This document shows positions 12,045 to 22,450 of a stretch of 64,000 nucleotides of DNA, in pieces. Under the pieces are notes generated by a model. That model was not told the origin of the DNA. It searched no databases and was given only the letters and a program-made list of their open reading frames with translations. The stretch spans positions 1,178,001 to 1,242,000 of the forward strand of contig NC_062252.1 in the NCBI RefSeq assembly GCF_905475465.1, read 5' to 3'. Each line of letters opens with the position of its first letter. Within the stretch, counting starts at the first letter, position 1. Origin of the DNA: Pieris napi. Lineage: Eukaryota; Arthropoda; Insecta; Lepidoptera; Pieridae. The position numbers were made by a program, and so were the translations under genes.

Positions 12045-12276
12045 GATTATTTTTCCGACCCAAATGTCGGCCAATAGAATTGCACCATGAGACGAAATGT
12101 ACAGTTAACAAATAAGAATTTCATAATGAATAAAACAACTACTTAATACTTTTCTTGAAGCAACGACCAGAGAAAATTTTCACAAAAAATTTTCAGTATA
12201 ATACCATGTAGGTTGTACCACGTGACGTCGAATGGTGCAATTCTATTGGCCGACATTAGGGTCGGAAAAATAATCA
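12045..12276. mobile_element. Short inverted-repeat element (MITE-like)
   Basis: The arms 12045-12088 and 12233-12276 are inverted copies of about 43 bp with few differences (GATTATTTTTCCGACCC..., and CAATAGAATTGCACCA inside). They enclose about 145 bp of non-coding DNA. I could not fix the target duplication. The element abuts the foldback at 11899-12039. Confidence 0.65.
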
Positions 12277-12689
12277 GGTATAAACCATAAACCTTTGCAT
12301 TTTAGTAAATTCTGAATTTTTTAATATTTATATCTGTTATTCCTGGAACGAGGAGATATATTTAAAGTTGGCGGAGCTATGTAAAGTTTGGAAAAATAAA
12401 GTTGGAAACTACAGCTCGTTGGTTCCTCCGGGGATTTTATAAACATCTACAATCTACATTAAGTTGCTTACGTAACTTTGAAATGAAACCTTCGGTTAAG
12501 CTATATATATATATACATTCTACTTTAAGGGTACGATTCGAAAAACGCGCGAATCACGTCTTCATAATTAAATGTTAGGATTGGTATTGCTAAATTAAAA
12601 TAAAGTTGTCGCCCGGGCCCGACGGGAAAAGCCAAGCCTTTCAAGTAAATAAAGTCCCTTTTTAGGAAAGGGGAGATTTAGCTTCAACT
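12277..12689. other. Spacer, nothing recognised
   Basis: A short TA run lies near 12505. No coding frame or repeat match was seen. Confidence 0.4.
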
Positions 12690-12925
12690 TTTTTAAGTCT
12701 GGGCCTCAAATTTTTGAATCTATTTCATGATCATTTGTCAATCCATCAGGCAAGTAAGTGATCAGCATCCTGTGCCTGAAACACGCCGTCGACTTTCTTG
12801 ACCGTTCGAGCGAATGTTAAATGCACACATAGAAAGATAGTCCGTTGGCGCAGCCGGGGATCGAACCTACGACCTCAGGGATGAGAGTCGCACGCTGAAG
12901 CTAGTGGCCAATACTCCTCCTAAAT
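12690..12925 (-). mobile_element. tRNA-derived SINE, nearly full length
   Basis: Minus-strand reading gives a tRNA-like head with an A-box remnant, GAGGTCGTAGGTTCGATCCC as the B box and CCGGCTGCGCCAA. The body carries TTCGAGCGAA...CGTCGACGGCGTGTTTCAGG in other copies, and the 3' end is of the TGATCATGAAATAGAT type. It matches 45045-45335 in opposite orientation. Confidence 0.72.
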
Positions 12926-13439
12926 TAAAATAATAAATTGAATATCAAAGTAATAAACGATATGCTCCAAACCACCCTGGCTTAACTCCGTAGCCTCAAA
13001 TAATCCTCGTTTGAGAAATTTGCATATAGATAAACATAACTAAAGAACAAGTTAAAAACTTAACAAACTAGAGTATGCACACAATTGCAACACAGTTATC
13101 CAGATTATGTTTCTTAAATCAGATATGTGTATGAGATAGGTGTGTCAACACAAATAATGCTATATATTTAGATTTTTTTGAACGCTTGACCTGTTATGAT
13201 ATTGCGCTCTCCTGTAACATAGTTAACCTTAACATAGTTTACCCTTGATTTGGTTTGAATTTTAATTTTAAAAAAAACACCATACCATTGCTACATTATC
13301 TTTCACATGGCTATTTTAATTTCCAAAACATTTTCCAGCCCAACTGTGTGAAGCCCGGACAAGCATGTTATATAAACAGAAATAGCCTATCTAGGCTAAC
13401 AACAGACACAGAACCTCAAATAAGATTTAAGGCACAAGT
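12926..13439. other. Spacer left of the piggyBac element
   Basis: No recognisable gene or repeat is present. The frame at 13255-13443 runs into the piggyBac terminus and looks like chance. Confidence 0.4.
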
Positions 13440-13443
13440 TTAA

Positions 13444-13456
13444 CACGTTCACTGCG
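13444..13456. repeat. piggyBac terminal inverted repeat, left
   Basis: CACGTTCACTGCG directly follows TTAA. It is the exact reverse complement of 20352-20364. Confidence 0.9.
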
Positions 13457-13832
13457 GCAAGTAAAATCATAACTCTCCATCTGGTGCGGCGGTAGGCCAA
13501 AATGTGCCCCCTATGATATTTCCGCCAGTGCGTGGCAGGTCTTTCTAGACCCACCAGTACTAGGATAGATTAAACTGCTATAACTTTGTGGAAACATAAT
13601 GTATGCATTTTTTTTTTATATTGTTAGAATGACCTTGAACCCAACTTCCTTACGTTTGATTCGCCCCGGGATCTGCCAAACAGGAAATGAGAAATAAAGC
13701 AGGAAAAGCGGCAGGCCGATATCGACCTGAACCGCACTAGAAAGTATTTTTAGTAGTGATGGGACAGAGAAAAATAAGGGGATATCGAAAATAAAACAGA
13801 ATTATCGTTGAAGAACTGAAAAATGTTTTTAT

Positions 13833-14032
13833 TTACTTATGCCTGTCCTGGAAACATATTACGCAAAGGTTTTGGTTGCATTTCCTGCAATATTTTTTTA
13901 TTTTCTTAACTTTTTTTTTTGCTTGGGTACTATTCAAGGTTTTCCGCAGTCTGTCGTAGCACCCTGCACAATTTCTTCGTTTAGCGCTCATCTCAAGGAC
14001 ATGGTCATTGTCCTTAGGTATTACTTGATTTT
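13833..14032 (-). CDS. piggyBac transposase exon 3 (zinc-finger tail)
   Basis: This exon has 200 nt after the acceptor CATTTCAG. It encodes KRRNCAGC, then a lysine-rich linker, then YCRKCNQNLCVICFQDRHK and a stop. The Cys/His spacing fits the C-terminal zinc finger of piggyBac transposases. Phase agrees with exon 2 (A joined to AA gives Lys). Confidence 0.85.
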
Positions 14033-17000
14033 CTGAAATGAATTTTTTTTTCTTAATTCCGTGTGGTTTATTAACCAATTATGAGTTTTACCACAGAACT
14101 CGCGAAACTGAACAACTTACCCCAGAGAACATAGGTCGAGATATAAAAAAAAATGTTGGACCTCCCATAGTAATAGTAAATCAATCAGGTGGTTATCAGT
14201 TTTGTAAGGGAGGGCCAATTTTTTTTTCATATTTTGACCTATGTTTCATGAGCACATTCACCTCCTTCAGGGTTTATACCCCCCTTCCGTTACGCGCTGT
14301 ATAGGGTCAGGTTAAATTAAGTGAAAATATGTTAATCGTGTGTTCTAATCATTAAACTGAACAACTTTCCCCAATAAACAAATCTACTAAATCAGTCAGC
14401 TAAGGTCGGCAATTTTGTATGGGAGGCCCACTTTTTTTTCATATTTGACCCATGTTCCTTGGGGAAAGTTGTTCAGTTTCATGTGTAGAGCACACCCTTA
14501 AAATATTTGCACTTATTTTAAAATGACCTTATACAACGTGTAATTCCAAATGCGCAAAACCTCTCGTGGGGTAACTCAGCCCGTGTTAACTAACGTGTAA
14601 CGGACAACTTTCCATAAGGGACCCATATTGAAACCTTAAAAAAAATATTTTGACTTTTCATACAAAAAAATCAGATTCAGATTAGTTTATTGCTCAAATA
14701 CAATTTTAATCAGTTGATCGGATCGGTTACTTTGGGAAGCCAAACTTTTTGGAGTTTACAACATGAGTCCCATAGGGAAAGTTGTTGTATAAACGATACT
14801 GAGTTACCTCCTTGAAGGACAACGGAGATAATCCTTACACCCTGTATATATAGATTATAGGCACATATATAATTAAGTAAGTATATAATATGGTGTATAA
14901 TATAGCGGTAACAAGGCCTAATGCCTATTTTGTGCAATCAGGTAGTCCACGTAAAGCGTTATTTTTATGATAAATGCAGGTGACTAACCCGAAATAAGAA
15001 CTCGCATCATGTGTTATTGAGTAAGTAAAGAGTGCCATAACATACCATAATAGAAAAATAGCGGAGTCAGCACAAAGCTCATGCACGAAGATCATGCGCA
15101 GCCAACGTAACACTAGTAATATATTTAAAATAATGACAATAGTTACCTGTTGCAGATGTTGAACGCCTGACGATGTTGAAACACTAATGTAGGAATCGCC
15201 TTCAACAATGATCTACATATGCCTACAGTGATGTTATACGTTATTATACTTACTATCAGGGCATAATATACTTTTTCCAGTTAATGATTGCATTAATGCC
15301 TCTGTAAATTCTTTTTTTGAAACCTTCTTATCATTTTTCATGTTGTATGTGATCCACGCGTTTACTAACGCCATGCCAAACAAATATTCCATACCCACTT
15401 TTCTGAACCATTTGAGCCCTCTTTTTAATGTAGAATAGTATGAAGACATTTGGTCGCTAAAGTCAACTCCTTTTTTGTTGTTATTATACGTAACGACACA
15501 TGTAGGCTTTTTAATATCTTCATTCGTCTTCTTATTTTTTTTTCCAGTGTTGAAAAGCACATCTTTGTCCTCTTTGAGAGTAGATAGCATTAGAAGTTGC
15601 CTTTTGTCAACCCATTTAATAACTTTAACGCCATTTTTATTCATAGCTCCTTTGATTTCGCCCTTCTTCAACTTTAGTGACACTATCTCCTTAGGTAGCC
15701 CTCTTCGGTTTGATCTTAGGGTTCCGCAATACCGGGTTTTGTAAGATAGGAGATCTTCCGCCAATTCAATTGACGAGTAGAAATTGTCAGCAATTACTAC
15801 ACGACATTTGTTCTCCAGTCCTTGAATAAGTTTTAGTACGGTGACTTTTCCATGATTCTGTTCACGGCCATTTTCTCCCTTTCCAGAATAAATTATTGAG
15901 TTATATGTATACCCTTCTGGAGTGCATAGCTTGTAAATTTTAACACCATACTTGTGAGATTTGTTTTTAATGTATTGTTTGAATTTCAGCCTGCCACGCC
16001 ATGGTATCATTGATTCGTCTATAACGACGAATTTACCAGGTGTCAACACTTTTTGGAATCTGCTGTTGAGCATATTAGCCAAATCATGAATTTTCTTCAA
16101 CTTATTTGTATTGTGGGTGGCTGACGAATCATCACAAAAATGCCAGAATTTTAATAATAGCAGAAATCTATCCCGATTCATTACAGATACAATATATTCG
16201 TTTCTATATATTGATTTTTTTGACCAATAGTCATTTATATGAGGCACTTTGTTCAGACCCATTGCGAGTAGTACCCCCAGAATCTTTCGCATTTCTATAT
16301 TATTCGTAGCTTTCCATGATAATAACCGAGATTTTGTTTTCATTTCGTTATTATTTTGCTTTTCTGTGATGTATTTTAACGCATATTTATTAGTTTCTGT
16401 AACCATTTTATCTATTATTTCATCAGTTACAAATAAGGAAAAAATACCTTCAGGAGATATATCTTCTATATGAATATTAAAAGTGCTTTCATTTAAAGTA
16501 CACGCTTCCAACTCAGGGGTCAAATCTGTGATAGCATCCCATTCATTGACACTATTATCTTGTGCATCTCCCTCTTCCTCTAAAACATCATTATCTATAT
16601 CCGATAGATCTTCACTTGCAGAGTATTCATCACTCTCATCATCGCCTGTGTCACCACTTTCCTGCTCTTCATCTTCCTCCTCAGTATCATTCGTTTCTTC
16701 CTCCCTCTCTGCATCTTCATCTTCAGCATTTCCTGTTTCTTCCTCTCTCTCTGCATCTTCACCTTCCTCTTCAGTATTTTCTGTTTCTTCCTCTCTCTCT
16801 GCTTCGTCATTAAGTGTTTCTTTCTGTTTTTCATTTTTTTCAAACTGTTTATTGCGTTCTTCGTCATAAAAACCATCATTTTCATTGCTTTCAGTTAACT
16901 CTTGCGACATACTGTCTTCAAAAGAATAAGTGAATATAAGTTTTGTCTTTGAATCTTTCCTTTCTATTTTCTTTTTCTTTCTTAGATTTATCAAGTTATG

Positions 17001-20000
17001 ATATTCGTTGTCATCTATTTCGATGCCATGCATAAGCTTCGAAGCTGATAGATTGTTTAGCGAAGGACTGCATCCTCTTGAGCTATACATACTTAATCTG
17101 TCCACTGACGATGAGCGAGGTGAAGACAATCCTTTTGACGTATGTGGTGTAGGTTTATTTTTAAATTCTGTAATGCAAAAAAAAGGTAAGTGGGATAAAA
17201 TTAATCTACACTAATATTATAAATGTGAAAGTTTAGATGTATGGATGTTTGCTACTTTTTTAAGCAATAACTACTGAACGGATTTAGATAAAACTTTACA
17301 GTAATGTAAGTAAAAAATTAAATAAAAAATGAAGTGTGTAGAGATGTTGACAGATGCTCTGCAGATACTATAACACTAAAAGCAAAGAAAACATTTAAAT
17401 ACATTAAGACATACCGGTTTTAGTTTCATGTGAAAACGAGACTGGTTTGAGATTATGAAATTTTCTTCCACTGGGGCTACTGTAAACGTCCGCTGTTGAC
17501 AAAAAAGTTTACTGTGACTCTTATTGCGACTCATTTAGCGAGAGCAAGGAGTGTTGGGGTAAGAGCGGACGGATTTTCGTTTAAAAAAAAAGGTCTTGGC
17601 TTCCTTTCGTGGGGTGATTAAGTATCTATAATAGATTTCCAAAAAAAAGTACTCTTATTTAATATATTTTTTTTGTTTAATGCTTTTTTTATTCTACTAA
17701 AGATTTCTTTAACTTTATATATTTAAAATATACACTCGCGAGCAAACAAATCGACTCAAGCGCTACCTTTGCATTCAAAGATTGTTTTAAGTGAAAGTAT
17801 ACAACATTTTAATAAAAATGATATGTCATTTGAAAGCTTGAAACCTAAGCTTTAAAAAAAACATCAACACGATTAAATAAAACGACTATCAACATGTTAA
17901 TTTGCGAAATTAGGGCGTATGGGACAAATTACTCACTACGCTACCAGCCAGTTGCGCTACCCTCTACCCCTATAAAACCCCCGTTACCTTTCAACCTTTA
18001 TCAGCCGCTTATCAACAGTTGACCAATACACATCTTCGCAACCTGCATTCATTGTTTTCAAGAAACCATGGATACCACACCTCAAGAAGCCGCTCAAGTT
18101 TTTGTCTTATTGCAACAAGGACTCAGTCAGCGATTAGTCGCTTCCCAGCTTCACTTGAGTCATTCTGCTGTATCCCGAGTATACAGACGATAGACAAGAG
18201 ACTCTAGCATTCACTCGGAGACCAACAACCAGCCGCCACCGTTGTACTTCTGAACGAGACGACCGTTTCATTGTCTCAACCTCCCTGTGAAATCGGTACC
18301 TTACGGGTGTCGACGTGCAGAGCGAGCTGAGACGTGTTCAAGGTATAGCTGTCAGCGAGTGGATAGCAAGAAGACGACTGAAGGAAGCCAACCTGACACC
18401 AAAAAAGCCTGCAACGGGCCCCAAATTGACTGCAGGCCACCGGCAAGCTCGGCTACAGTTTGCTCGAGAGCATCTTAACTGGAACATTGGGCAATGGCGG
18501 TCGATCCTGTTGACTGACGAGTGCAGGATGTGTCTGCATGGCAGTGACAGGAGAGGCCGGGTCTACAGGCGTCCGGGAGAGCGATTTTCCTAATGCTGAT
18601 TCGCATAAATCGTTGCCTATGGTGGCGGTTCTTGCATGATGTTGGCTGGTATCTCGTTGGAGAGTAAAACCCAGCTCGTTTTCGTGCCTGGAGTAGGCCG
18701 AAGAGCAGGACTGACAGCTGATGGGTACATCACAAATATTCTCCTGGAACATGTTGTGACCTACGCAGGATTTGTTGACGAAGACTTCATCCTAATGTAT
18801 GACAATTCTCGATGCCACACAGCGCGCGTTACTCAGCAGTTTCTTCGAGAAGTCGATTTGCACACAATGGACTGGCATGCGCTCAGTTCAGACATAAATC
18901 CCGTCGAGCATTTATGGGATGAGCTCAAACAAAGGGTACGAGCAAGAAATCAAGCCCATTCGAGCCTTGAAGAATTGAAAGCAGCTTTGTTAGAGGAGTA
19001 GGAAGGTATTCCTCAAGACACCGTCAAAAAATGAATAAGGTCGATGAAGAACCAAATACGGGCTGTAATTAGGGCAATACACATTAGTGAACCAATAAAT
19101 GTTATATTCTTTAAGAAAAAAAACGTGTTTTATTTGTCAATTCTGAACACAACTCCTTTAACCAAAATTCCATTTTTCCCCCATTTAAGTTCAGACACCA
19201 ATTATAAAAGAAAAGATACATGGATATTAATAATGATGACATCTCATAAAAGCTGAAGTTTTAAGCTTTCAAATGACATATCATTTTTATTAAAATGTTG
19301 TATAGTTTCACTTAAAACAATCTTTGAATGCAGAGGTAGCGCTTGAGTCGATTTGTTTGCTCGCGAGTGTATATAAATAATATATAACAAATTTATCAAA
19401 TAAGAAAGCGCCATTGCCGTGCCAGCCGCCTGAATTTGGCGAGTTAATCTGAAGAACTTAACTGTCCGCTGACCATGAGCAAGGCGAAGACAAGGTTGTA
19501 TATTAAAGTCGGTTTACGGACGATAATTTTACGTGATAACGTCAGCTCTCAGCGATAAAGCTACCACATACAACTACAACCACAACCATACCAACAACAA
19601 CATATAACCACACCTACAACCACATTGACACACGGCTCAGGTGGAACAAGCGGCCGGCGTTCATCGATTTATAAGACGTTATACGTAAAAATCAAATTGC
19701 AAAAACTATTTACTGTAGAGTGTAGAAGGCTAGTTTTTAAGAATAATCATTTTCATAAAGGATGGTATTACATGAAAAATCCCCACGTCATTATGAGTCT
19801 AAGGCCGATATGTTGATATGTATAGGTAGTTAACAAAACTTACCGCTTGTGCTTTGTTTTCCGTGCACATTTGTTTCCAAATTCCTTTTATTTTTCTTAA
19901 AGGAAAATATTTCTTCACTGCTGTCACTATCACTATCAATAACGGCAGGGCGAAATACTCTATTTTCCAAAATTTGTATTTTTCTTTTATTGCTTGCCAT
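13833..20000 (-). CDS. piggyBac-like transposase, three exons
   Basis: The transposase cuts and pastes the element at TTAA. I infer exons 20000-19844, 17167-15254 and 14032-13833. Both donors are GTAAGT, the acceptors are GCATTACAG and CATTTCAG, and the phases match (one base before each intron). The lengths sum to 2271 nt, that is 756 residues plus stop, with no internal stop. Residues about 170-255 form a very acidic Glu/Asp repeat tract. The DDE_Tnp_1_7 core follows, with catalytic aspartates near 436 (VVIDESMIPWRGR), 513 (VIADNFYS) and 621 (GVDFSDQM). Exon 3 supplies the C-terminal cysteine-rich zinc finger that piggyBac transposases use to bind DNA ends. The start is the ATG at 20000; upstream is non-coding DNA running to the element end. 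Splicing is inferred from sequence only. Confidence 0.88.
14090..14790. repeat. CAACTTTCCCC repeat cluster in piggyBac intron 2
   Basis: Variants of AAACTGAACAACTTTCCCC occur directly at about 14104 and 14354, inverted at 14461-14480, and more weakly near 14598 (direct) and 14769 (inverted). Blocks of GGGAGG(G/C)CCA(A/C)TTTTTTTTTCATA accompany two of them. The 14354/14461 pair forms a perfect 19-bp stem about 90 bases apart. No coding sequence is present in the 1221-bp intron (14033-15253). Confidence 0.6.
15254..17167 (-). CDS. piggyBac transposase exon 2 (catalytic core)
   Basis: This exon has 1914 nt and begins after the acceptor GCATTACAG. It carries the acidic tract, the DDE core and the GLKWFRKVGMEYLFG segment before the C-terminal region. 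Read without splicing, the frame ends a few codons beyond the donor, at 15234. A frame starting at the TTG at 17129 would miss the N-terminus. Confidence 0.9.
17202..17320. repeat. Helitron-type 5' end remnant in intron 1
   Basis: The stretch beginning ACACTAATATTATAAATGTG and continuing with AACTACTGAACGGATTTAG resembles the 5' ends of common lepidopteran Helitrons. No 3' end was found, so this is at most a fragment. Confidence 0.3.
17733..19369 (+). mobile_element. Tc1-like transposon nested in piggyBac intron 1
   Basis: This 1637-bp element sits between TA dinucleotides (17731-17732, 19370-19371). Its terminal inverted repeats are 107 bp (17733-17839 and 19263-19369) and differ at about two positions; they begin CACTCGCGAGCAAACAAATC. 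The transposase inside is broken, so the copy is not autonomous. It lies wholly within the intron and leaves the piggyBac splice sites untouched. Confidence 0.9.
18067..19001 (+). pseudogene. Tc1-like transposase, degenerate
   Basis: An N-terminal helix-turn-helix piece starts at ATG 18067 (QEAAQVFVLLQQGLSQ) and stops at 18193. After frameshifts the catalytic core continues at 18315-18593 (first Asp in LLTDECR) and 18636-19001 (second Asp in LMYDNSRCHTA, then NPVEHLWDELK with the third acidic residue, as in DD34E proteins). The order and spacing are those of Tc1 transposases of about 340 residues. At least three lesions are visible, so it cannot encode a working enzyme. Confidence 0.85.
19454..19494. 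repeat. Diverged duplicate of the exon 2 start
   Basis: About 34 of 40 bases match 17091-17130, the first coding part of exon 2 (shared ACTTAA, CTGTCC, TGA-C-ATGAGC, GAAGACAA). It lies in intron 1, on the same strand. It looks like a fossil of an internal duplication. Confidence 0.5.
19560..19630. repeat. Low-complexity ACCACA tract
   Basis: An imperfect run of ACAACCACA-like units lies in intron 1. No coding role is suggested. Confidence 0.6.
19844..20000 (-). CDS. piggyBac transposase exon 1
   Basis: This exon holds an ATG and 52 codons. It starts basic (MASNKRK) and continues with an acidic serine stretch, DSDSDSSEE, typical of piggyBac N-termini. It ends AGC-G before GTAAGT at 19843-19838. 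The leftover G joins AA of exon 2 to give Glu. The exon is too short to stand out as a frame by itself. Confidence 0.78.
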
Positions 20001-20351
20001 CGCTGATTATATCGAACGTCAGATCAATTAGACAGCACAACACTAACTGGCGGGGGGCGCGCTCTGTGCGGTATCGGGTCGCTAGCTGCCTGTTGGGAGG
20101 GCGGGCTGAAATAGGCCCACTGCCGCACTCAGCGGATGCAAAGCAGCGTCAGTGCGTGGTAGGTCGATAAAAGCCTGCCGTTATGTTTTGATGGGGAAAA
20201 CCTACAATTTTGACCGCAAGATGAAATATATATTTGTCCCTGTCGAATTTTTACAAACACCTGAGATAATCGTTACGCACCAGCGAGAGGGACATAGATT
20301 TCTTCGTCCGCACCAGCGGAAATACCGCGGCAGGCTGATATCGGCCTGTTA

Positions 20352-20364
20352 CGCAGTGAACGTG
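20352..20364. repeat. piggyBac terminal inverted repeat, right
   Basis: CGCAGTGAACGTG is followed by TTAA. It is the mirror of 13444-13456. Confidence 0.9.
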
Positions 20365-20368
20365 TTAA

Positions 20369-20800
20369 AGAGAAATTTTTAAAGTTTTCAAAATAATTAA
20401 CTACGCTCAAAGACATGTTGATACCTTAACTAATAAACTTTTAATTACGTTAATAAACGGGTTTATTGGTAACATTCCTTTAATTACTGCGCTAAAGTTA
20501 AGGAGCTGTTTGACTTTTGTGTATCAGTTTGATGTTTGTCACAAAAATACCGTAAACGAATATACTCTTTACTGTGTATTGCTTTCAAACAAAATCTAAC
20601 ATTTATTTATTGTCATTTGATTTATGATCTATTGGTAATTTAAATTTGTGTATTTTAATTCCTAAAAGCCTATATATATATATATGTGTACCTACATATA
20701 GAAGTTATAGATCACTGCCGCGTAATGCTTTGTTATTGGTTTGTGTACTCAGTTTCCGCACTTAGACTCTCAATAGGTCCGTTGTGCGTTAACGTCCTGG
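20369..20800. other. AT-rich spacer
   Basis: Nothing is recognised except a short TA run at about 20672-20685. Confidence 0.4.
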
Positions 20801-20965
20801 CTAATTTAGCCAGCCTAACTCCTTCCAAAAGCACAGCTGCTGGGCACAGCTTCCTGGGCACTTCGCAGGCTTCCATAGCGACCTTACTGTTCCGAGGATA
20901 TCTGCACGTTGTTTAGCCACAGCCTCGCATTCCAGGACTACGTGGGTCAATGCTTTCAAGGGTTT
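20801..20965 (-). pseudogene. LINE ORF2 C-terminal remnant (RNase H end)
   Basis: The minus frame reads ALTHVVLECEAVAKQRA, then a diverged middle, then FWKELGWL and a TAG stop at 20801-20803. A THVVLEC block followed by a terminal FWxELGWL is a pattern I associate with the extreme C-terminus of some arthropod LINE ORF2 proteins. Only this end is present. Confidence 0.5.
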
Positions 20966-22189
20966 TTTTTTTAAAGGCAAGTCTATAAAATAGCGTGGGA
21001 GAGTATTTAGTCCTTAAGTTACGACAACAGTTCGAAATAACTTAACTGTTCTTATTATTAAGACATGATGATTATTATTACATTTGCATGTTTATTTTTA
21101 TATGGCTGATTGTGCGGTTATTTTATAATTAATCAATCTAAATGTACCAATTTCTTTGCAAATAAACGATTTATTATAATCTGTTGTTTATTGACCATTA
21201 ATATATATTGTAAATAAGAATGCAAATATAAGCGCATATCTAGTACGTATAATATTTTCCAAAGTCCCTTCACACAAAGAAATAGGTCCTAGTACACATT
21301 CTGACCATAGACCAATTTTTTTTAATTTGGCCCATTTGACATTTGACACACCCTTGCTTCATTCACCGACTCTGTGGTTTATTTTAACGTGAACAAAAAC
21401 CATATAAAGCAGAGTCATGGTAATTTAATTACTGTATTATTCGCTTAGTCGCCTCAGAAAATTGTTGCCAATGGAGCGAAACTGATACTTGATTACGTAT
21501 ACTGCTTTTATTTATGTTCTATAAAATGTGACGTTAACCGTAGAATAGATTGTCAATAATTTTTTGTCGACTGTGCGGATTAGCACCGGTGCAGTGTGGA
21601 TTTTGTACGAACAAAATACGTATTTGCTACGCGCCATTTCTTTTATATTCTTTAATATTTCTATATTAATATTATTTTATTTACACTTCGATGCATTAAT
21701 ATAAAAAAATTAACATTATTAAATTTAAAGGAGGGCGAATATCGTTGAATATCGTTGTAGTTCTATCAATGTTCATAGCGCTGAAGTAGCAACCTTGGAA
21801 CCGCATAAAAAACTCAACAAATCGGCATCGCTTTTAGGAGAAACAGATTCAGAATTCCGGAGCCAGTGAGAAGGGTTTCAATAAATTTAATTTATTACAA
21901 TATAATCTAGCCTAGCGGTTAAGCGTGCGTTCATTTGAGCAATGAATTTTTCGATGTATATTTAAGCAATAATAGTAGACGCGTAAAGCACCTAAATATA
22001 TGTAAATCAAAATAATCAGTTAAATAGATGTATCAGTGTGACCGAGATTCGCGTGTGTGTGTGCCTATTATCTGTGAAGGTGCCTGCTCTGGCTTTGACT
22101 GACATTAAATTAGATTTGTGTGTTATTTGTTAAATTACTTCTATTTATTATTCATTGTTGTTTTTTCTTTGTATTATTAAATTAAGCTT
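20966..22189. other. AT-rich DNA, nothing recognised
   Basis: No gene, inverted repeat or RNA could be recognised across this 1.2-kb stretch. Confidence 0.4.
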
Positions 22190-22450
22190 TCTTTAATATG
22201 TTAAATCTGTTTTTTATGTATTTATTTCGTAACCCTACAGCTAACAAAAATTATATATAATAACAAACAATTACACTAAAAATATGATGAGATGGAATAC
22301 ATAATATTTACCTACAAAAATTTACAAAAGGAAACAAACAATAAAAATTATTCAATTTAACTAAGTGATACCTAATTTGGCTGTGTTGTGTGATGGTGTA
22401 TCAGTGAGGGTATGTACGTGAAGGTGTGTATGTGGGGTACGCTCATGATG
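22190..22450 (-). repeat. Dispersed repeat, copy 2 (LINE 3'-end type)
   Basis: This is the inverted relative of 1890-2140. In reverse complement it starts with ACACACCTTCACGTACATACC, shares AATTAGGTAT and ends AGCTGTAGGGTTACGAAATAA. No domain is visible. Confidence 0.5.

Larger units (their letters stand above)
13444..20364 (-). mobile_element. piggyBac-like transposon, apparently complete
   Basis: This 6921-bp element is flanked by TTAA at 13440-13443 and 20365-20368, the obligatory piggyBac target. The ends are perfect 13-bp inverted repeats, CACGTTCACTGCG. Inside both ends lie subterminal repeats: GTGCGTGG(C/T)AGGTC at 13529-13542 and 20152-20165, and GCGGCAGG(C)CGATATCG-type motifs at about 13708-13735 and 20327-20357. 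The cargo is one three-exon transposase on the minus strand. The length is unusual because intron 1 has been enlarged by a nested Tc1-like transposon. TTAA flanks, intact ends and an unbroken spliced frame make this the best candidate in the window for an element that could still move. Confidence 0.93.

Noticed and set aside
12840..12900. tRNA gene candidates (also 9755-9800 and 45050-45110)
   Set aside because: They have pol III B boxes but no complete cloverleaf, and each continues into a shared non-tRNA body. They are SINE heads.
13830..14304. Plus-strand frames 13839-14036 and 14038-14304
   Set aside because: The first is antisense to exon 3 of the transposase. The second lies in intron 2 and spans the T-rich repeat blocks.
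16483..16885. Serine-rich plus-strand and lysine/methionine-rich minus-strand frames
   Set aside because: They are shadows of the GAA/GAG-rich acidic tract of the piggyBac transposase.
17127..17129. TTG at the head of the long transposase frame as a start codon
   Set aside because: The reading stays open upstream to an acceptor at 17168-17170. An ATG exon with matching phase lies at 19844-20000.
18287..18752. Overlapping frames on both strands inside the Tc1-like element
   Set aside because: They are alternative-frame readings of the degenerate transposase.
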